From NCBI GenBank assembly GCA_046349855.1, contig JAXMBM010000022.1, positions 38,940 to 102,939 on the forward strand: a DNA stretch of 64,000 bases. Reading direction: 5' to 3'. Below the pieces are notes generated by a model. It saw nothing but the letters and a program-made list of their open reading frames with translations, was not told the DNA's origin and ran no database searches. Below, piece after piece: positions 1-9,651 of this stretch. Position 1 is the stretch's first letter. Each line of letters opens with the position of its first letter. A program made the translations under genes and the position numbers. This stretch comes from CAIXSC01 sp046349855. Its GTDB lineage: Bacteria; Planctomycetota; Planctomycetia; Pirellulales; Pirellulaceae.

Positions 1-798
1 GGCTGCCTGGACTTCGGCATCGGCGGTCGTGAGGAAGTAGTCGCGAAACACGACGAACCGAGTATTGGGCAACGTACCCTCGGCGGGTGCCTGCCACGGC
101 GGCACGGCGGGTCGAGCCCCGCGGTCCATGCACCAGAACAACAGCTGCAGATCCTCGACCGTGCGTGCCAGCGGCCCGACGTGATCCAGATGATGACTCA
201 CCGGTACGACGAATTCGGTCGGCACACGGCCATACGTCGGTTTGAAACCGGTGATTCCACAGAAGCTGGCCGGCCGAATGATCGAGCCGCCGGTCTGGGA
301 ACCGAGCGCCGCGGGGCACATCCCCGCTGCGACGGCCGCCGCGCTCCCGCTGCTCGACCCACCCGGCGTGAACGCCGGATTCCACGGATTGACCGTCGCG
401 GCCGGGTCAAAGCAGGCGAATTCCGTGGTCACCGTCTTACCCAGGATGATCGCGCCGGCCTGACGCAGCCCGGCAATCACCGGCGCGTCCTCGGTGGCCC
501 AGCAGTTCGCGCGGAGAGGCGACCCTGCCCGCGTCCGCCAGCCGGCCACGTCGATCAGGTCCTTGATACCGAGCGGAATCCCGTGCAGCGGCCCCAGATC
601 TTCACCGGCGTCCAGTCGCGCTCCCAGGCGGTCGGCGACGGCCCGCGCCTCCGCCAGATCGTAATCCACCCAGGCGTGCAGACGCGGTTCCAGCCGCTCG
701 ATCGCCTCCGCGCAGCACTCCACCAGATCGCGTGGCCGCGCCCGACGCTCCCGAAACGCCCGCCCCGCTTCGACCATCGTCGGCATCTGCGCAAACAT
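1..798 (-). CDS. Amidase signature family hydrolase (3' end cut by window edge)
   Basis: The reverse strand reads open from an ATG at 798 to the left edge (266 codons), so the C-terminus is missing. The amidase-signature Ser-cisSer-Lys triad is visible: IKDLIDVAGW carries the lysine, GGSSSGSAAA the nucleophile loop, and GSQTGGSI the cis-serine (the usual form is GSDTGGSI). Family members hydrolyse amide bonds; GatA of the Glu/Asp-tRNA amidotransferase belongs here too. The Gln in place of Asp and the lack of gatC or gatB beside it favour a stand-alone amidase, but the missing C-terminus prevents a substrate call. It is divergent from the gamma-carbonic-anhydrase gene, with about 145 bp between the starts. 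No signal peptide is seen, so it should be cytosolic. Confidence 0.9.
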   Translation of the reverse strand, partial: MFAQMPTMVEAGRAFRERRARPRDLVECCAEAIERLEPRLHAWVDYDLAEARAVADRLGARLDAGEDLGPLHGIPLGIKDLIDVAGWRTRAGSPLRANCWATEDAPVIAGLRQAGAIILGKTVTTEFACFDPAATVNPWNPAFTPGGSSSGSAAAVAAGMCPAALGSQTGGSIIRPASFCGITGFKPTYGRVPTEFVVPVSHHLDHVGPLARTVEDLQLLFWCMDRGARPAVPPWQAPAEGTLPNTRFVVFRDYFLTTADAEVQAA

Positions 799-943
799 CG
801 CCTCTCCCTTTCCGTCTCCCCCTCGCGCATCGCGACCTCAGCGGCCCCGGCGTGCAGAACGAGGGCGGGACAAGTATCGTATGAGGAAGTCGCCGTTTGT
901 AGATGACATCCCACTCCTTCTCCTCGTGAACTCCCCTTATTCC

Positions 944-1465
944 ATGGCGTCTCCATCGTCGTACCAGCATCAACCCAGTCAAGTCGCCGCCACGGCCTTC
1001 CTTGCCCGCAATGCCACCGTGCTGGGGGACGTCACGATCGGCGAAGAATCGAGCATCTGGTACGGAGCGGTCGTGCGCGGCGACACGGCACCGATCCGCA
1101 TCGGCCGCCAGACCAATGTCCAGGACCTGTCCTGCCTGCACGCCGACGACGGCTTTCCCTGCTCGATCGGAGACCGCGTGACGATCGGCCATGGAGCCAT
1201 CGTGCACGGAGCGACCGTCGAAGACGACGCGTTGATCGGCATGCGGGCCGTCGTCATGAACGGCGCCATCATTGGCGCCGGGAGCATCGTGGGTGTCGGC
1301 GCGGTCGTGACCGAAGGCGCGCGGATCCCTCCCGGTTCCATCGCCCTGGGAATCCCGGCACGCGTGATCCGTCGCGTGGAACCGGAAGATGCCGAACGCC
1401 TCCGCCACGCGGTCGAACATTACGTGGGCGCCGCACGTGAGGCCGCTCAGGCCCAGGGACAATAA
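944..1465 (+). CDS. Gamma-carbonic-anhydrase-like hexapeptide-repeat protein
   Basis: A 173-residue left-handed beta-helix protein of the YrdA/PaaY/gamma-carbonic-anhydrase type. Repeats such as VLGDVTIGEESSIWYGAVVR begin near residue 25. The three histidine zinc ligands of the family appear in order: CLHADD, then TIGHGAIVHG, which carries two. I chose the ATG at 944 because it puts the N-terminus at the family position; an ATG at 881 would add 21 residues that do not look like the family. These proteins form trimers with the metal between subunits. Many are active carbonic anhydrases and others act on acyl-CoA, so the activity is inferred. It is cytosolic. Confidence 0.88.
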   Translation: MASPSSYQHQPSQVAATAFLARNATVLGDVTIGEESSIWYGAVVRGDTAPIRIGRQTNVQDLSCLHADDGFPCSIGDRVTIGHGAIVHGATVEDDALIGMRAVVMNGAIIGAGSIVGVGAVVTEGARIPPGSIALGIPARVIRRVEPEDAERLRHAVEHYVGAAREAAQAQGQ

Positions 1466-1566
1466 CCAGATACGACGCTGCGGACCAGGGCGGAACAGTG
1501 GCGAGTAATTCGGGCGGCCGGCGTTTCTCGCGGTGCGGGGACGTGAGGTGACGCGCGGTAAGGCGG

Positions 1567-2127
1567 TCAGTGCTTCGCGCAGGCGGCAGCCAGCGAGCAG
1601 CTGGCGCAACCGCCTGACGTCCCACAGCCCGCCGCCGCGGCGGTGCCGCAGTCGGGACCGCACCCGGCTTCCAGCGTCTCGGCAAACTGGCGGAAGCGAA
1701 CCGTGGCGTCATACTCCGCCGCCAGGTCGGCCGTGATTTCGGCGGCCTCCGCCGGCGGCGGGCCGAGGAAATAGAAGTACAGCGACTGACCATCGAACAG
1801 ATGCTCGACCTCCATCAGCACCGCCGGCACCTGACGCTCCGCCAGCAACCGCTGGCAAGCCGCAAAGGCCTCATCCTGCAGGCGGGTGAGGCGCGCAATC
1901 AGCAGATCGTCTTCGACCGTCACACGGCGGAGCAGTTGCCCGTCGGCCTCATCCGGCGGCAGGGAACGGTCCGAACACGCCAAAACCTCGCCGACCTCCA
2001 GTCCGCGACGGGTACGACAGATGACCCGGCATCCCCGTGGGTACTCGACCGGCTCAACGGGCAGCAGACGTCCCACCTGCCCGAAGCGACCAAGACGTAC
2101 AACGTGGGGGACGAACATGGGCACCAT
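1567..2127 (-). CDS. PSP1/RicT-like protein with cysteine-rich tail
   Basis: About 186 residues. The N-terminal half (VVRLGRFGQVGRL, then CRTRRGLEVGEVL) and the middle match the PSP1 domain, as in Bacillus RicT/YaaT, which binds an Fe-S cluster together with RicA and RicF and modulates RNase Y and phosphorelay. The last 35 residues are very rich in Cys and Gly, with at least seven cysteines (CGPDC, GCGTSGGCASC, AAAC), which suggests metal or Fe-S binding. Starts at 2127 and 2118 are both possible (MVPMFV). It is divergent from bioB with about 100 bp between; an A+T-rich patch around 2141-2160 may hold promoters for both. The molecular role in planctomycetes is unknown. Confidence 0.8.
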   Translation of the reverse strand: MVPMFVPHVVRLGRFGQVGRLLPVEPVEYPRGCRVICRTRRGLEVGEVLACSDRSLPPDEADGQLLRRVTVEDDLLIARLTRLQDEAFAACQRLLAERQVPAVLMEVEHLFDGQSLYFYFLGPPPAEAAEITADLAAEYDATVRFRQFAETLEAGCGPDCGTAAAAGCGTSGGCASCSLAAACAKH

Positions 2128-2228
2128 CGACGAAAAGGGAGGGAAAGTGTTATCATTCTGACTCGTTTCGCCGCTACGGCAAGTCCGCTTCCCGTCCTCA
2201 GGCACGCCTCGGTGAGGCGTCTTTCCGC

Positions 2229-3290
2229 ATGACTCCCGCGACCGCTCAGGAAAACCCGCCAGCCTCCGAGACGTCTCCGCTGCGTGGTCCGTGGCACGCC
2301 CTGGCCGATCGCGTCCTGGCAGGTCACCGGATCGACGAAACCGAAGGGCTGTCGATCCTCCAGTGCCCGGACGACGAGTTGCTCGATCTGCTCGCCGCCA
2401 CCTTTCGCGTGCGCCGCCGCTACTGGGGCCGGACAGTGCAGCTGTATTTTCTCATGAACGCCAAGAGCGGCCTGTGCCCCGAGGACTGTTCGTACTGCTC
2501 GCAGTCCAAGGTCTCGAACGCCGAGATTCCCCGCTACAACTTCCTCAGCCGCGACAAGATTCTGGAAGGGGCGAAAATCGCGGCCTCCCAACAGGCCCGT
2601 ACCTACTGCATGGTCATTTCCGCCCGCGGACCGAACGAGCGGGAGATGCAGGCAGTCGAAGAACTCGTCCCCCTCATCAAGTCCCAGTACGATCTCGACG
2701 TCTGCGCGTGCCTCGGCCTGCTGACCCCGGAACAGGCCCAGCGACTCAAGGCCTGCGGCGTCGATACGGTCAATCACAATCTCAATACGAGCGAAGACTA
2801 CTACGGCGAAATCTGCTCGACCCACAGCTACCAGGATCGCGTGGCTACGCTGCAAGCGGTCCGCGCCGCCGGCCTCAAGCTGTGCTCGGGCGGCATCATC
2901 GGCATGGGTGAACAGGATCTCGACGTCGTGCGCATGGCTTTCGCCCTGCGGGAACTGCAGGTCGAGTCGATTCCGCTGAACTTCCTCAACGCCATCGACG
3001 GTACCCCCTTGGCCGGCTCCGACCGACTCAACCCGCGCTACTGTCTGAAGGCGCTGGCCCTGTACCGACTGGCCAACCCCGCCGCGGAAATCCGCATCGC
3101 GGGAGGACGCGAATTGCATCTGGGTAGCCTGCAGGCCCTCGGACTGTACGCCGCCAACTCACTGTTCGTCGGCGACTACCTGACGACGCGCGGCCAGGCG
3201 CCGGCGGCCGATTACAAGATGATCGCCGAGCTGGGATTCGAGGTCACCAAGGCCGAAGACGTGGAATCGTGCGGCCAGCACGTGGAGTGA
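2229..3290 (+). CDS. bioB: Biotin synthase
   Basis: A 353-residue radical SAM enzyme that inserts sulfur into dethiobiotin, the last step of biotin synthesis. The CxxxCxxC motif is in GLCPEDCSYCSQS near residue 80 and binds the SAM [4Fe-4S] cluster. Downstream family signatures include TVNHNLNTSEDYY, the GGIIGMGE loop and IRIAGGRE near the C-terminus, which carries the Arg ligand of the [2Fe-2S] sulfur donor. The ATG at 2229 gives the usual family length with a roughly 25-residue extension; an upstream in-frame ATG at 2037 would overlap the divergent PSP1 gene. No other bio genes are in the window, so the locus is scattered. Confidence 0.97.
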   Translation: MTPATAQENPPASETSPLRGPWHALADRVLAGHRIDETEGLSILQCPDDELLDLLAATFRVRRRYWGRTVQLYFLMNAKSGLCPEDCSYCSQSKVSNAEIPRYNFLSRDKILEGAKIAASQQARTYCMVISARGPNEREMQAVEELVPLIKSQYDLDVCACLGLLTPEQAQRLKACGVDTVNHNLNTSEDYYGEICSTHSYQDRVATLQAVRAAGLKLCSGGIIGMGEQDLDVVRMAFALRELQVESIPLNFLNAIDGTPLAGSDRLNPRYCLKALALYRLANPAAEIRIAGGRELHLGSLQALGLYAANSLFVGDYLTTRGQAPAADYKMIAELGFEVTKAEDVESCGQHVE

Positions 3291-3365
3291 TCCGACTCGA
3301 GGGGATAGCATTCGACGGGCATCACTCGACGGGCGACGTTCGAGGGGGCGTCACTCAAGCACCGG

Positions 3366-4385
3366 CTACAGCCCGGGAGCCACTCGCAGCACGCGTCCCG
3401 ACTTGGTCCCGTCGCTGCCCGCTGGTCCCAGCGAGGCGATCAGCAGTTCGCCATCGCCGCGGAACGCCAGCGCAACGGGACGCTCGAGTGCAACGATTTT
3501 CCGCGTCGTCATCGCCGGCAGTCCGTCCTTGAATGCGGACACCAGTTGATACAGGCCCGCATCCGCCGGCCGATTCCAGGCCAGATCGAGGGCATAGAGC
3601 TGGCCCGTTTTGGGGCTGTAATCCACAGCCACGATGTCGTGCAGGCCGGTCGGCAGACTCAGCAACAACCGCCCCGAATTAAGGTTGTAGAAGCTCAGCA
3701 GGCTGTCGCCCGGCTGGTCGAGCGTACCGGCCTGACCCACGACCACTTCCCCGCGCGGGCTGGTCGCCAGAGCCGCCGGACTGCTCCGTCCCACCAATTC
3801 CCGCGTGGCGATCAGCTGGGTGGCAGCATGCCATTTTTCCCCCGTACGAATCGCCCGGTAGAGCCAGCCTTGCGGTTCGTCCGCCGAACCTCCCAGCACA
3901 ACCGCCGACTGGTTCCAGGCTACCGCTCCCAAACCCACCGCAGACCGTTGCGCGCCGCGTGCGGTGAAGGGGCCCAGCTTGGCCAGCGGTGCGGCATAAT
4001 CGACGGGTGGCTGGCTCGCTTCCGGAATCCGGTACACCCGAGCCGCATCGAGCCCCTCCGCCGCTCCACCGTCAAACACGACGACGGTCTGTTTGTCGAT
4101 CATCGCGAGCGCCCCTGGACCGGCGCGCAGCGAGTCGCCCGGCCCGTACGCAGCCGTGGGAAAGCCCACGACGACCGGAACGGTCTTCTGGCCGTCGACC
4201 CGCAGGATGCGTCCCGCTCCCGCTTCGCTGACGAACGTGGCCCCTGACTCGCGATCGACCGTCACCCCCAAGGGCGTATTGAGCCCCGTGAGCAGAGGCT
4301 CGGCAACCACCTGCGCCCGGACGTCGCTCGCTGCACACCAGGCCAGGAGCGACAACAGAATCGTCAGACCGGCGGCTCGTGCCAT
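3366..4385 (-). CDS. Exported beta-propeller protein of unknown function
   Basis: 339 residues with a clear signal peptide (MARAAGLTILLSLLAWCAAS, cleavage probably after VRA). The rest reads as an NHL/ScyE-like propeller: LNTPLGVTVDRESGATFVSE, then blades around GRILRVDG, LATSPRGEVVV, IVAVDYSPKTGQLYALDL and RPVALAFRGDGELLIAS. No catalytic residues can be picked out. The ATG at 4385 is chosen because it begins the signal peptide; the frame stays open to 4448. It lies downstream of leuD (start-to-stop distance about 30 bp), so it may share the leuCD transcript although a link to leucine synthesis is not evident. Confidence 0.72.
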   Translation of the reverse strand: MARAAGLTILLSLLAWCAASDVRAQVVAEPLLTGLNTPLGVTVDRESGATFVSEAGAGRILRVDGQKTVPVVVGFPTAAYGPGDSLRAGPGALAMIDKQTVVVFDGGAAEGLDAARVYRIPEASQPPVDYAAPLAKLGPFTARGAQRSAVGLGAVAWNQSAVVLGGSADEPQGWLYRAIRTGEKWHAATQLIATRELVGRSSPAALATSPRGEVVVGQAGTLDQPGDSLLSFYNLNSGRLLLSLPTGLHDIVAVDYSPKTGQLYALDLAWNRPADAGLYQLVSAFKDGLPAMTTRKIVALERPVALAFRGDGELLIASLGPAGSDGTKSGRVLRVAPGL

Positions 4386-4416
4386 GGTGATCCTCTGCGG
4401 CCGACAGGAAGGAAAA

Positions 4417-5007
4417 TCAGACCGGACGAGCGGCCTCGAAGCGGGCAATCTTGTCTTCGTGACGCAACGTCAATGCAATATCGTCCCAGCCGTGCAGCAG
4501 GCACTCGCGGCGGAACGGATCGACGGTGAACGGCAGATCGAGTCCGTGGTCATCGCGCAGCCGGTTGGCGTTCAGGTCGACGGTGAGTCGGTAGCCAGCA
4601 TGGGTCGCCACGCGGGTGAACAGCTGCTGAATCTCCTCTTCGCTCAACCGAATCGGCAGCACGCCGTTCTTGAAGCAGTTATTGAAGAAAATGTCCGCGA
4701 AACTTGGGGCAATCACCGCCCGAAAGCCGTAGTTCTCGATCGCCCAGACGGCATGCTCGCGGCTCGATCCGCAACCGAAATTCCGCCGAGCGACGAGGAC
4801 CGAGGCACCGGCAAAGCGCGGCTGGTTCAATTCAAAAGCCGGATCGGGCTGACCGTCCGCCAGGTACCGCCAGTCGAAGAACAGGAAGTCCCCGTACCCG
4901 GTGCGCTCGATGCGTTTGAGGAACTGCTTGGGAATGATCTGATCGGTATCGACGTCGGCCCGATCCAGCGTCGCGACGAGTCCCGTGTGGACGGTGAACG
5001 GCTGCAT
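4417..5007 (-). CDS. leuD: 3-isopropylmalate dehydratase small subunit
   Basis: 196 residues, the usual LeuD length. The family start is plain (TGLVATLDRADVDTDQIIPK), followed by GYGDFLFFDWRY and the swivelling-domain loop NFGCGSSREHAVWAI that contributes substrate-binding Ser and Arg. It pairs with LeuC to isomerise 2-isopropylmalate to 3-isopropylmalate in leucine synthesis. The ATG at 5007 (MQPFTVHTG) is the conserved family start, although the frame is open to 5181 inside leuC. It lies 37 bp downstream of leuC on the same strand, so the pair is an operon. Confidence 0.97.
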   Translation of the reverse strand: MQPFTVHTGLVATLDRADVDTDQIIPKQFLKRIERTGYGDFLFFDWRYLADGQPDPAFELNQPRFAGASVLVARRNFGCGSSREHAVWAIENYGFRAVIAPSFADIFFNNCFKNGVLPIRLSEEEIQQLFTRVATHAGYRLTVDLNANRLRDDHGLDLPFTVDPFRRECLLHGWDDIALTLRHEDKIARFEAARPV

Positions 5008-5044
5008 GAGTGAATCCTTGAATGGGGCGATGCGAGTGGTCGGA

Positions 5045-6463
<1,419 letters not shown>

Positions 6464-6520
6464 CGCAATTCAATTCGCTAGGAGGACAGGACCAGACGCT
6501 CGCCGCCGCGTCGCGGCAAA

Positions 6521-6539
6521 GGGCTGATTATAGCAGCCC
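6521..6539 (-). promoter_or_regulatory. Probable leuCD promoter -10 box inside a small hairpin
   Basis: On the reverse strand the sequence GGGCTGCTATAATCAGCCC holds a consensus TATAAT (6532-6527) with six-base complementary arms GGGCTG and CAGCCC. It lies about 65 bp upstream of the leuC start, a normal leader length. No good -35 hexamer is visible at 17-18 bp. The symmetry could be an operator or chance. Confidence 0.5.
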
Positions 6540-6642
6540 GAGCGGCCGCGGGAATGACGCGTCCCGCGCCGCCGACCGTCCCTGTCCGTCCTGCGGGCGC
6601 TCGCTGCCCAGCCCGCCTGGTTAACGACTTTCGCCGGGCGAA

Positions 6643-8616
6643 CTACTTCCGCGCGGCCTTGCCGTCCTTGCCTGCCGTCCCGCGAACCGGGCTGCTCGGA
6701 TCGCGGAAGATCTTGCCGAGTTCGGCGTCGAGCTCGGCGGCATGAATGCCGCGATTGGCCACCTTCCCGTTGGCATCGATCAGCAACATCGAGGGGAGCG
6801 TGAAGATGCCCAGCTCCGTGGCGAACCGGCTTTCGAGTCCCCCCGGTTCGTGGAGCTGCAGCCAGGCCACGCGGGCCGAACGGACGTAGGCCGCCGCTTC
6901 GGCCCGGTCATTGTCGAGATTCACGCCGATCACCACGAACTTCTGCTTGGCATACTTGGCCTGCAGATCCTTCAGCTTGACCATGTCCTGCTTGCACGGT
7001 TCGCACCACGTCGCCCAATAGTGCACCAGCACGGTGTAACCCTTGAGCGACGCCAGATCGACAGGGCGACCGTCGAGCGCCTTCCCCTTCAGCGGGATCG
7101 AGCGTCCTACCGATTCCAGCCGCAGCTTGGCCCCCGCCGCCTTCCGCGACACCTCCGTGTCGGCAAATTCCCGCACGATCCGCTCGTACCACTCGAGCGC
7201 CTGCTCGGTCTTGTTGGCGAATTCCTGAGCGATCGCCAGCTGCAGCATCGCGTCCGCCGCATCCGGCACTCCCGGATAATCTTTGACAAACCCTTCCAGG
7301 CTTTCGATCCAGTGCTGCTGCACTTTCGCCGGGTCCGCATCCGCCTCGGCAATCTCCTGGCTGTACCGCGCCAGCAGCACGCGGAACTGCACATAGGCAA
7401 CGAATTCCGGTTTGGCCTGCTGCTCCCGCAACTGCTCGGCAATCTGCTCCAGCCGCGCGACCCCCTGCGGATATGATCCCGACTGGACCGCCGCACTGAT
7501 GGTGTCGGCCAGCTGCCGGACCCACGTGGCTCGCTCTTCGTCGGTCTTCGCCGACTGGAACAACTTTTCCAACAGGTCGGCGCGGCGGCCATTCAGTTCC
7601 GCCAGCGCGTCCGGCGCATTCGCCTGAGCGATCTTGGCTTCGAGCGCTTCGAGCTCCTCGGTCAGCTTCTGCAATTCGCCACTGGCCTCGGCCGCCATCG
7701 GCCGGTTGAGCGCCGAATTGTAGACGCTGAAGAAATAGCCGGCCGATGCGGACGCCGTCTTCTCGTCCAGCAGGTTGCCCGGGAGATCAAACAGCCGCCA
7801 GTGCGTGCCGACCTGGATCAACGTGCCGACGGCAATCTGCGTGTGCTTGTCCCCCGTTTCAACGACCGCCGCGACGTTTTCGTAGACGATCAGATCCTTC
7901 GTCGAACCGCCGGTCCCCGCTGGAAGAACTCCCGGTTGCGTCGCACCGAAGTTCGTCCAGACGGTCTTGTCGGTGACCTGCTTCTGCTTCCGCGCCAGAT
8001 CGGCAAATCCGCTGCGTGCCGCTTCCAGCCGCCGCTTGAGATCCTCGGTCTGAGTCGCCGGCAGGCCGAGCGTATCGACTTCCTCGTCCGTCAGCAGCAG
8101 CCGCCGGAAACGCTGCTCGTCCCGCTCCCGCAACGCCGCCACGACCTCGGCCGTCACCTCTTCGGGTGAAATGGCCTTCCAGCGGTCGATCTTGCCGTCT
8201 TCGTTTTCGTCGAGCCCCCAGCGGATTCCCGCCGTCCCCAGCCAACGGTATTCGTCCGCCTTCCCGTTGTAGTTCGCATCGATGTCCCGATAGACCTCGA
8301 TCCCCTCCCGATAATACGACCAGCGGTCCAGCTTGTTGTCCTTGTTGGTGTCGGCGAACCGGCGGAGTGTCTGCCCGCTGCCGTCACGCACCACCCAGCC
8401 CGAGACCCCGTCTTCGTTGAGCGCCTCGACGACACACTTGTCGATCTGCTCCTTGGTTGGCCGTTCGTACTGCACGTCTTTCTGCACAGGAGCCAGTTCG
8501 AGAGCCGCCTGAGGAGTCGGCTTGGCCGCCCACGCGGGAACACCACCGGCCAGTGCCCAGACCCCCGCGCCCGCCAACACCCACCACTTTCGCACCTTAC
8601 GGAATTTGCGCAGCAT
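6643..8616 (-). CDS. Exported TlpA/thioredoxin-like protein with N-terminal DxNxDGK repeats
   Basis: 657 residues. The N-terminus (RKWWVLAGAGVWALAGGVPA) is a signal peptide. Residues about 60-150 carry three acidic calcium-loop-like repeats, DTNKDNKLDRW, DANYNGKADEY and DENEDGKIDRW. The middle is helical with TPR-like content. The last 150 residues are a thioredoxin/redoxin domain: GKALDGRPVDLASLKGYTVL, then YWATWCEPCKQDM with the redox CxxC, then FVVIGVNLDND and TLPSMLLIDANG with the cis-Pro. It should act outside the cytoplasmic membrane as a thiol reductase or isomerase. It lies upstream of leuC on the same strand (about 180 bp), but leuC appears to have its own promoter. Confidence 0.85.
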   Translation of the reverse strand: MLRKFRKVRKWWVLAGAGVWALAGGVPAWAAKPTPQAALELAPVQKDVQYERPTKEQIDKCVVEALNEDGVSGWVVRDGSGQTLRRFADTNKDNKLDRWSYYREGIEVYRDIDANYNGKADEYRWLGTAGIRWGLDENEDGKIDRWKAISPEEVTAEVVAALRERDEQRFRRLLLTDEEVDTLGLPATQTEDLKRRLEAARSGFADLARKQKQVTDKTVWTNFGATQPGVLPAGTGGSTKDLIVYENVAAVVETGDKHTQIAVGTLIQVGTHWRLFDLPGNLLDEKTASASAGYFFSVYNSALNRPMAAEASGELQKLTEELEALEAKIAQANAPDALAELNGRRADLLEKLFQSAKTDEERATWVRQLADTISAAVQSGSYPQGVARLEQIAEQLREQQAKPEFVAYVQFRVLLARYSQEIAEADADPAKVQQHWIESLEGFVKDYPGVPDAADAMLQLAIAQEFANKTEQALEWYERIVREFADTEVSRKAAGAKLRLESVGRSIPLKGKALDGRPVDLASLKGYTVLVHYWATWCEPCKQDMVKLKDLQAKYAKQKFVVIGVNLDNDRAEAAAYVRSARVAWLQLHEPGGLESRFATELGIFTLPSMLLIDANGKVANRGIHAAELDAELGKIFRDPSSPVRGTAGKDGKAARK

Positions 8617-9040
8617 GTCAGTCCATCCTCTGGCCTGTGAAAACGACGATCCTCATTCCTCCCTAATTCGGCCAGGCAGGGCTGGCGGTTTGAGCGGATC
8701 GTAACGATTTTTCCGGCCCCGCTTCCAGCCGAGCTCCCAGTCCCCCCGGTCCGCCCCGCCATCCGCGACCGGCACCGCCTGTCCCCTCGGAGGCCCGGCG
8801 GGCGGCCGAACGGCAGGGAGGGACCGTACCGTGGGAGCATCGGCGGGATGGTAGATCCGACAAGTTCGTTGTGTCTGGTTTCTGGCGGAGTCGGCCAGGG
8901 ACCCCGGTTTGACAGCCGGCCCGCCCTCTTTAGAATACGGCCTATCCTTTCTTGGACGTGTTGGCCAGTGCTGGTGAGGCTGGCGAACCTTGGGCCGGCA
9001 AAACGGTCTGATCGAGGAGGGTGTTGGCGGTCCGTACATC
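8617..9040. other. Intergenic region upstream of the tRNA unit
   Basis: 424 bp with no convincing gene in any frame. It contains the upstream region of the leftward thioredoxin-like gene and, at 8909-8936, the tRNA promoter listed separately. The rest shows no repeat or conserved RNA that I can recognise. Confidence 0.6.
8909..8936 (+). promoter_or_regulatory. Sigma70-type promoter of the tRNA-Ile/tRNA-Ala unit
   Basis: A perfect -35 TTGACA (8909-8914) is followed after 16 bp by TAGAAT (8931-8936), one mismatch from the -10 consensus. The start point would be near 8943, giving a leader of about 100 bp before tRNA-Ile. Its strength and position fit a stable-RNA promoter. Confidence 0.72.
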
Positions 9041-9114
9041 GGGCGCATAGCTCAGTTGGTTAGAGCGCGTCGCTGATAACGACGAGGTCTGAAGTTCGAA
9101 TCTTCATGCGCCCA
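9041..9114 (+). tRNA. tRNA-Ile (anticodon GAT)
   Basis: 74 nt. The acceptor stem pairs GGGCGCA with TGCGCCC, followed by discriminator A at 9114. The D-arm contains AGCTCAGTTGGTTAGAGC. The anticodon stem CGTCG/CGACG encloses loop CTGATAA, so the anticodon is GAT. The T-arm contains the conserved GTTCGAATC. CCA is not encoded. It is followed by tRNA-Ala 97 bp downstream; this Ile-Ala order is the one normally found inside the 16S-23S spacer. Confidence 0.97.
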
Positions 9115-9211
9115 CTTTCGGGAGGTCGGCCGGGTCGACTGGCTGCTTCCCGCGGAACCCGTTCCCCGATTCGTGCGTCCGCCCCAGGGACGTACGGTTC
9201 TCTCGGGCCTC

Positions 9212-9284
9212 GGGGACGTAGCTCAATTGGGAGAGCACTGCCTTTGCAAGGCAGGGGTTGAGGGTTCGAGCCCCTTCGTCTCCA
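9212..9284 (+). tRNA. tRNA-Ala (anticodon TGC)
   Basis: 73 nt. The acceptor stem pairs GGGGACG with CGTCTCC (one G-T pair), with discriminator A at 9284. The anticodon stem CTGCC/GGCAG encloses loop TTTGCAA, giving TGC. The T-loop is GTTCGAGCC. CCA is not encoded. A strong terminator begins 8 bp after its end, so it closes the two-tRNA unit. Confidence 0.97.
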
Positions 9285-9291
9285 CTGGATG

Positions 9292-9330
9292 CAACCCGTT
9301 GTCAGCCCCTGACAGCGGGTTGTTTCTTTT
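9292..9330 (+). terminator. Rho-independent terminator of the tRNA unit
   Basis: A 14-bp stem, CAACCCGTTGTCAG (9292-9305) with CTGACAGCGGGTTG (9309-9322), has one G-T pair and a 3-nt loop. It is followed directly by TTTCTTTT (9323-9330). It follows tRNA-Ala by 8 bp. This is the clearest intrinsic terminator in the window. Confidence 0.93.
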
Positions 9331-9651
9331 GACAGGCACACGACTTGCGGCATGCGTCAACGCCGGGGACACAAGTGCGCTGTCAATTCCTCGATTTCGG
9401 GATCAACGGGTTCGGGATCAACGGACTTCCCGTCCGCCGTTGCTGGCCGTAAGCAACGGATGTTTCCGATTCGACGATCCGCCGCGGTGAGCCGTCGGTT
9501 CCCGTCGTCCATCGTTCGGCCCGCAGTTGGTCCATTCGGCCCGCAGTTTTTCGCGGTTTTCCCGCCAGAATGCGAATCGCCCAACGACGTGTTGTAATCT
9601 CGGGTTGACGAAGCGTTTGGCGGCAGTCGGCTGGCGTGACCTATCGAACCG
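9331..9651. other. Non-coding stretch with two short direct repeats
   Basis: No convincing gene. Two short direct repeats are seen: TTCGGGATCAACGG at 9396-9409 and 9411-9424, and TTCGGCCCGCAGTT at 9515-9528 and 9535-9548 (period 20). They look like slippage duplications in decaying sequence next to the broken toxin gene. Confidence 0.55.

Noticed and set aside
1..798. The edge amidase as gatA
   Set aside because: The GSQTGGS loop and lack of gatB or gatC nearby do not support it, and the C-terminus is outside the window.
602..1663. Long reverse-strand frame of 353 codons across the gamma-carbonic-anhydrase gene
   Set aside because: It is antisense to a clear hexapeptide-repeat gene, and its product is rich in repetitive Arg/Gly/Asp with no family features. 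High GC keeps antisense frames open.
9041..9284. Possible hidden rRNA operon around the tRNA pair
   Set aside because: No 16S, 23S or 5S sequence is present on either side; a promoter and terminator close the unit.
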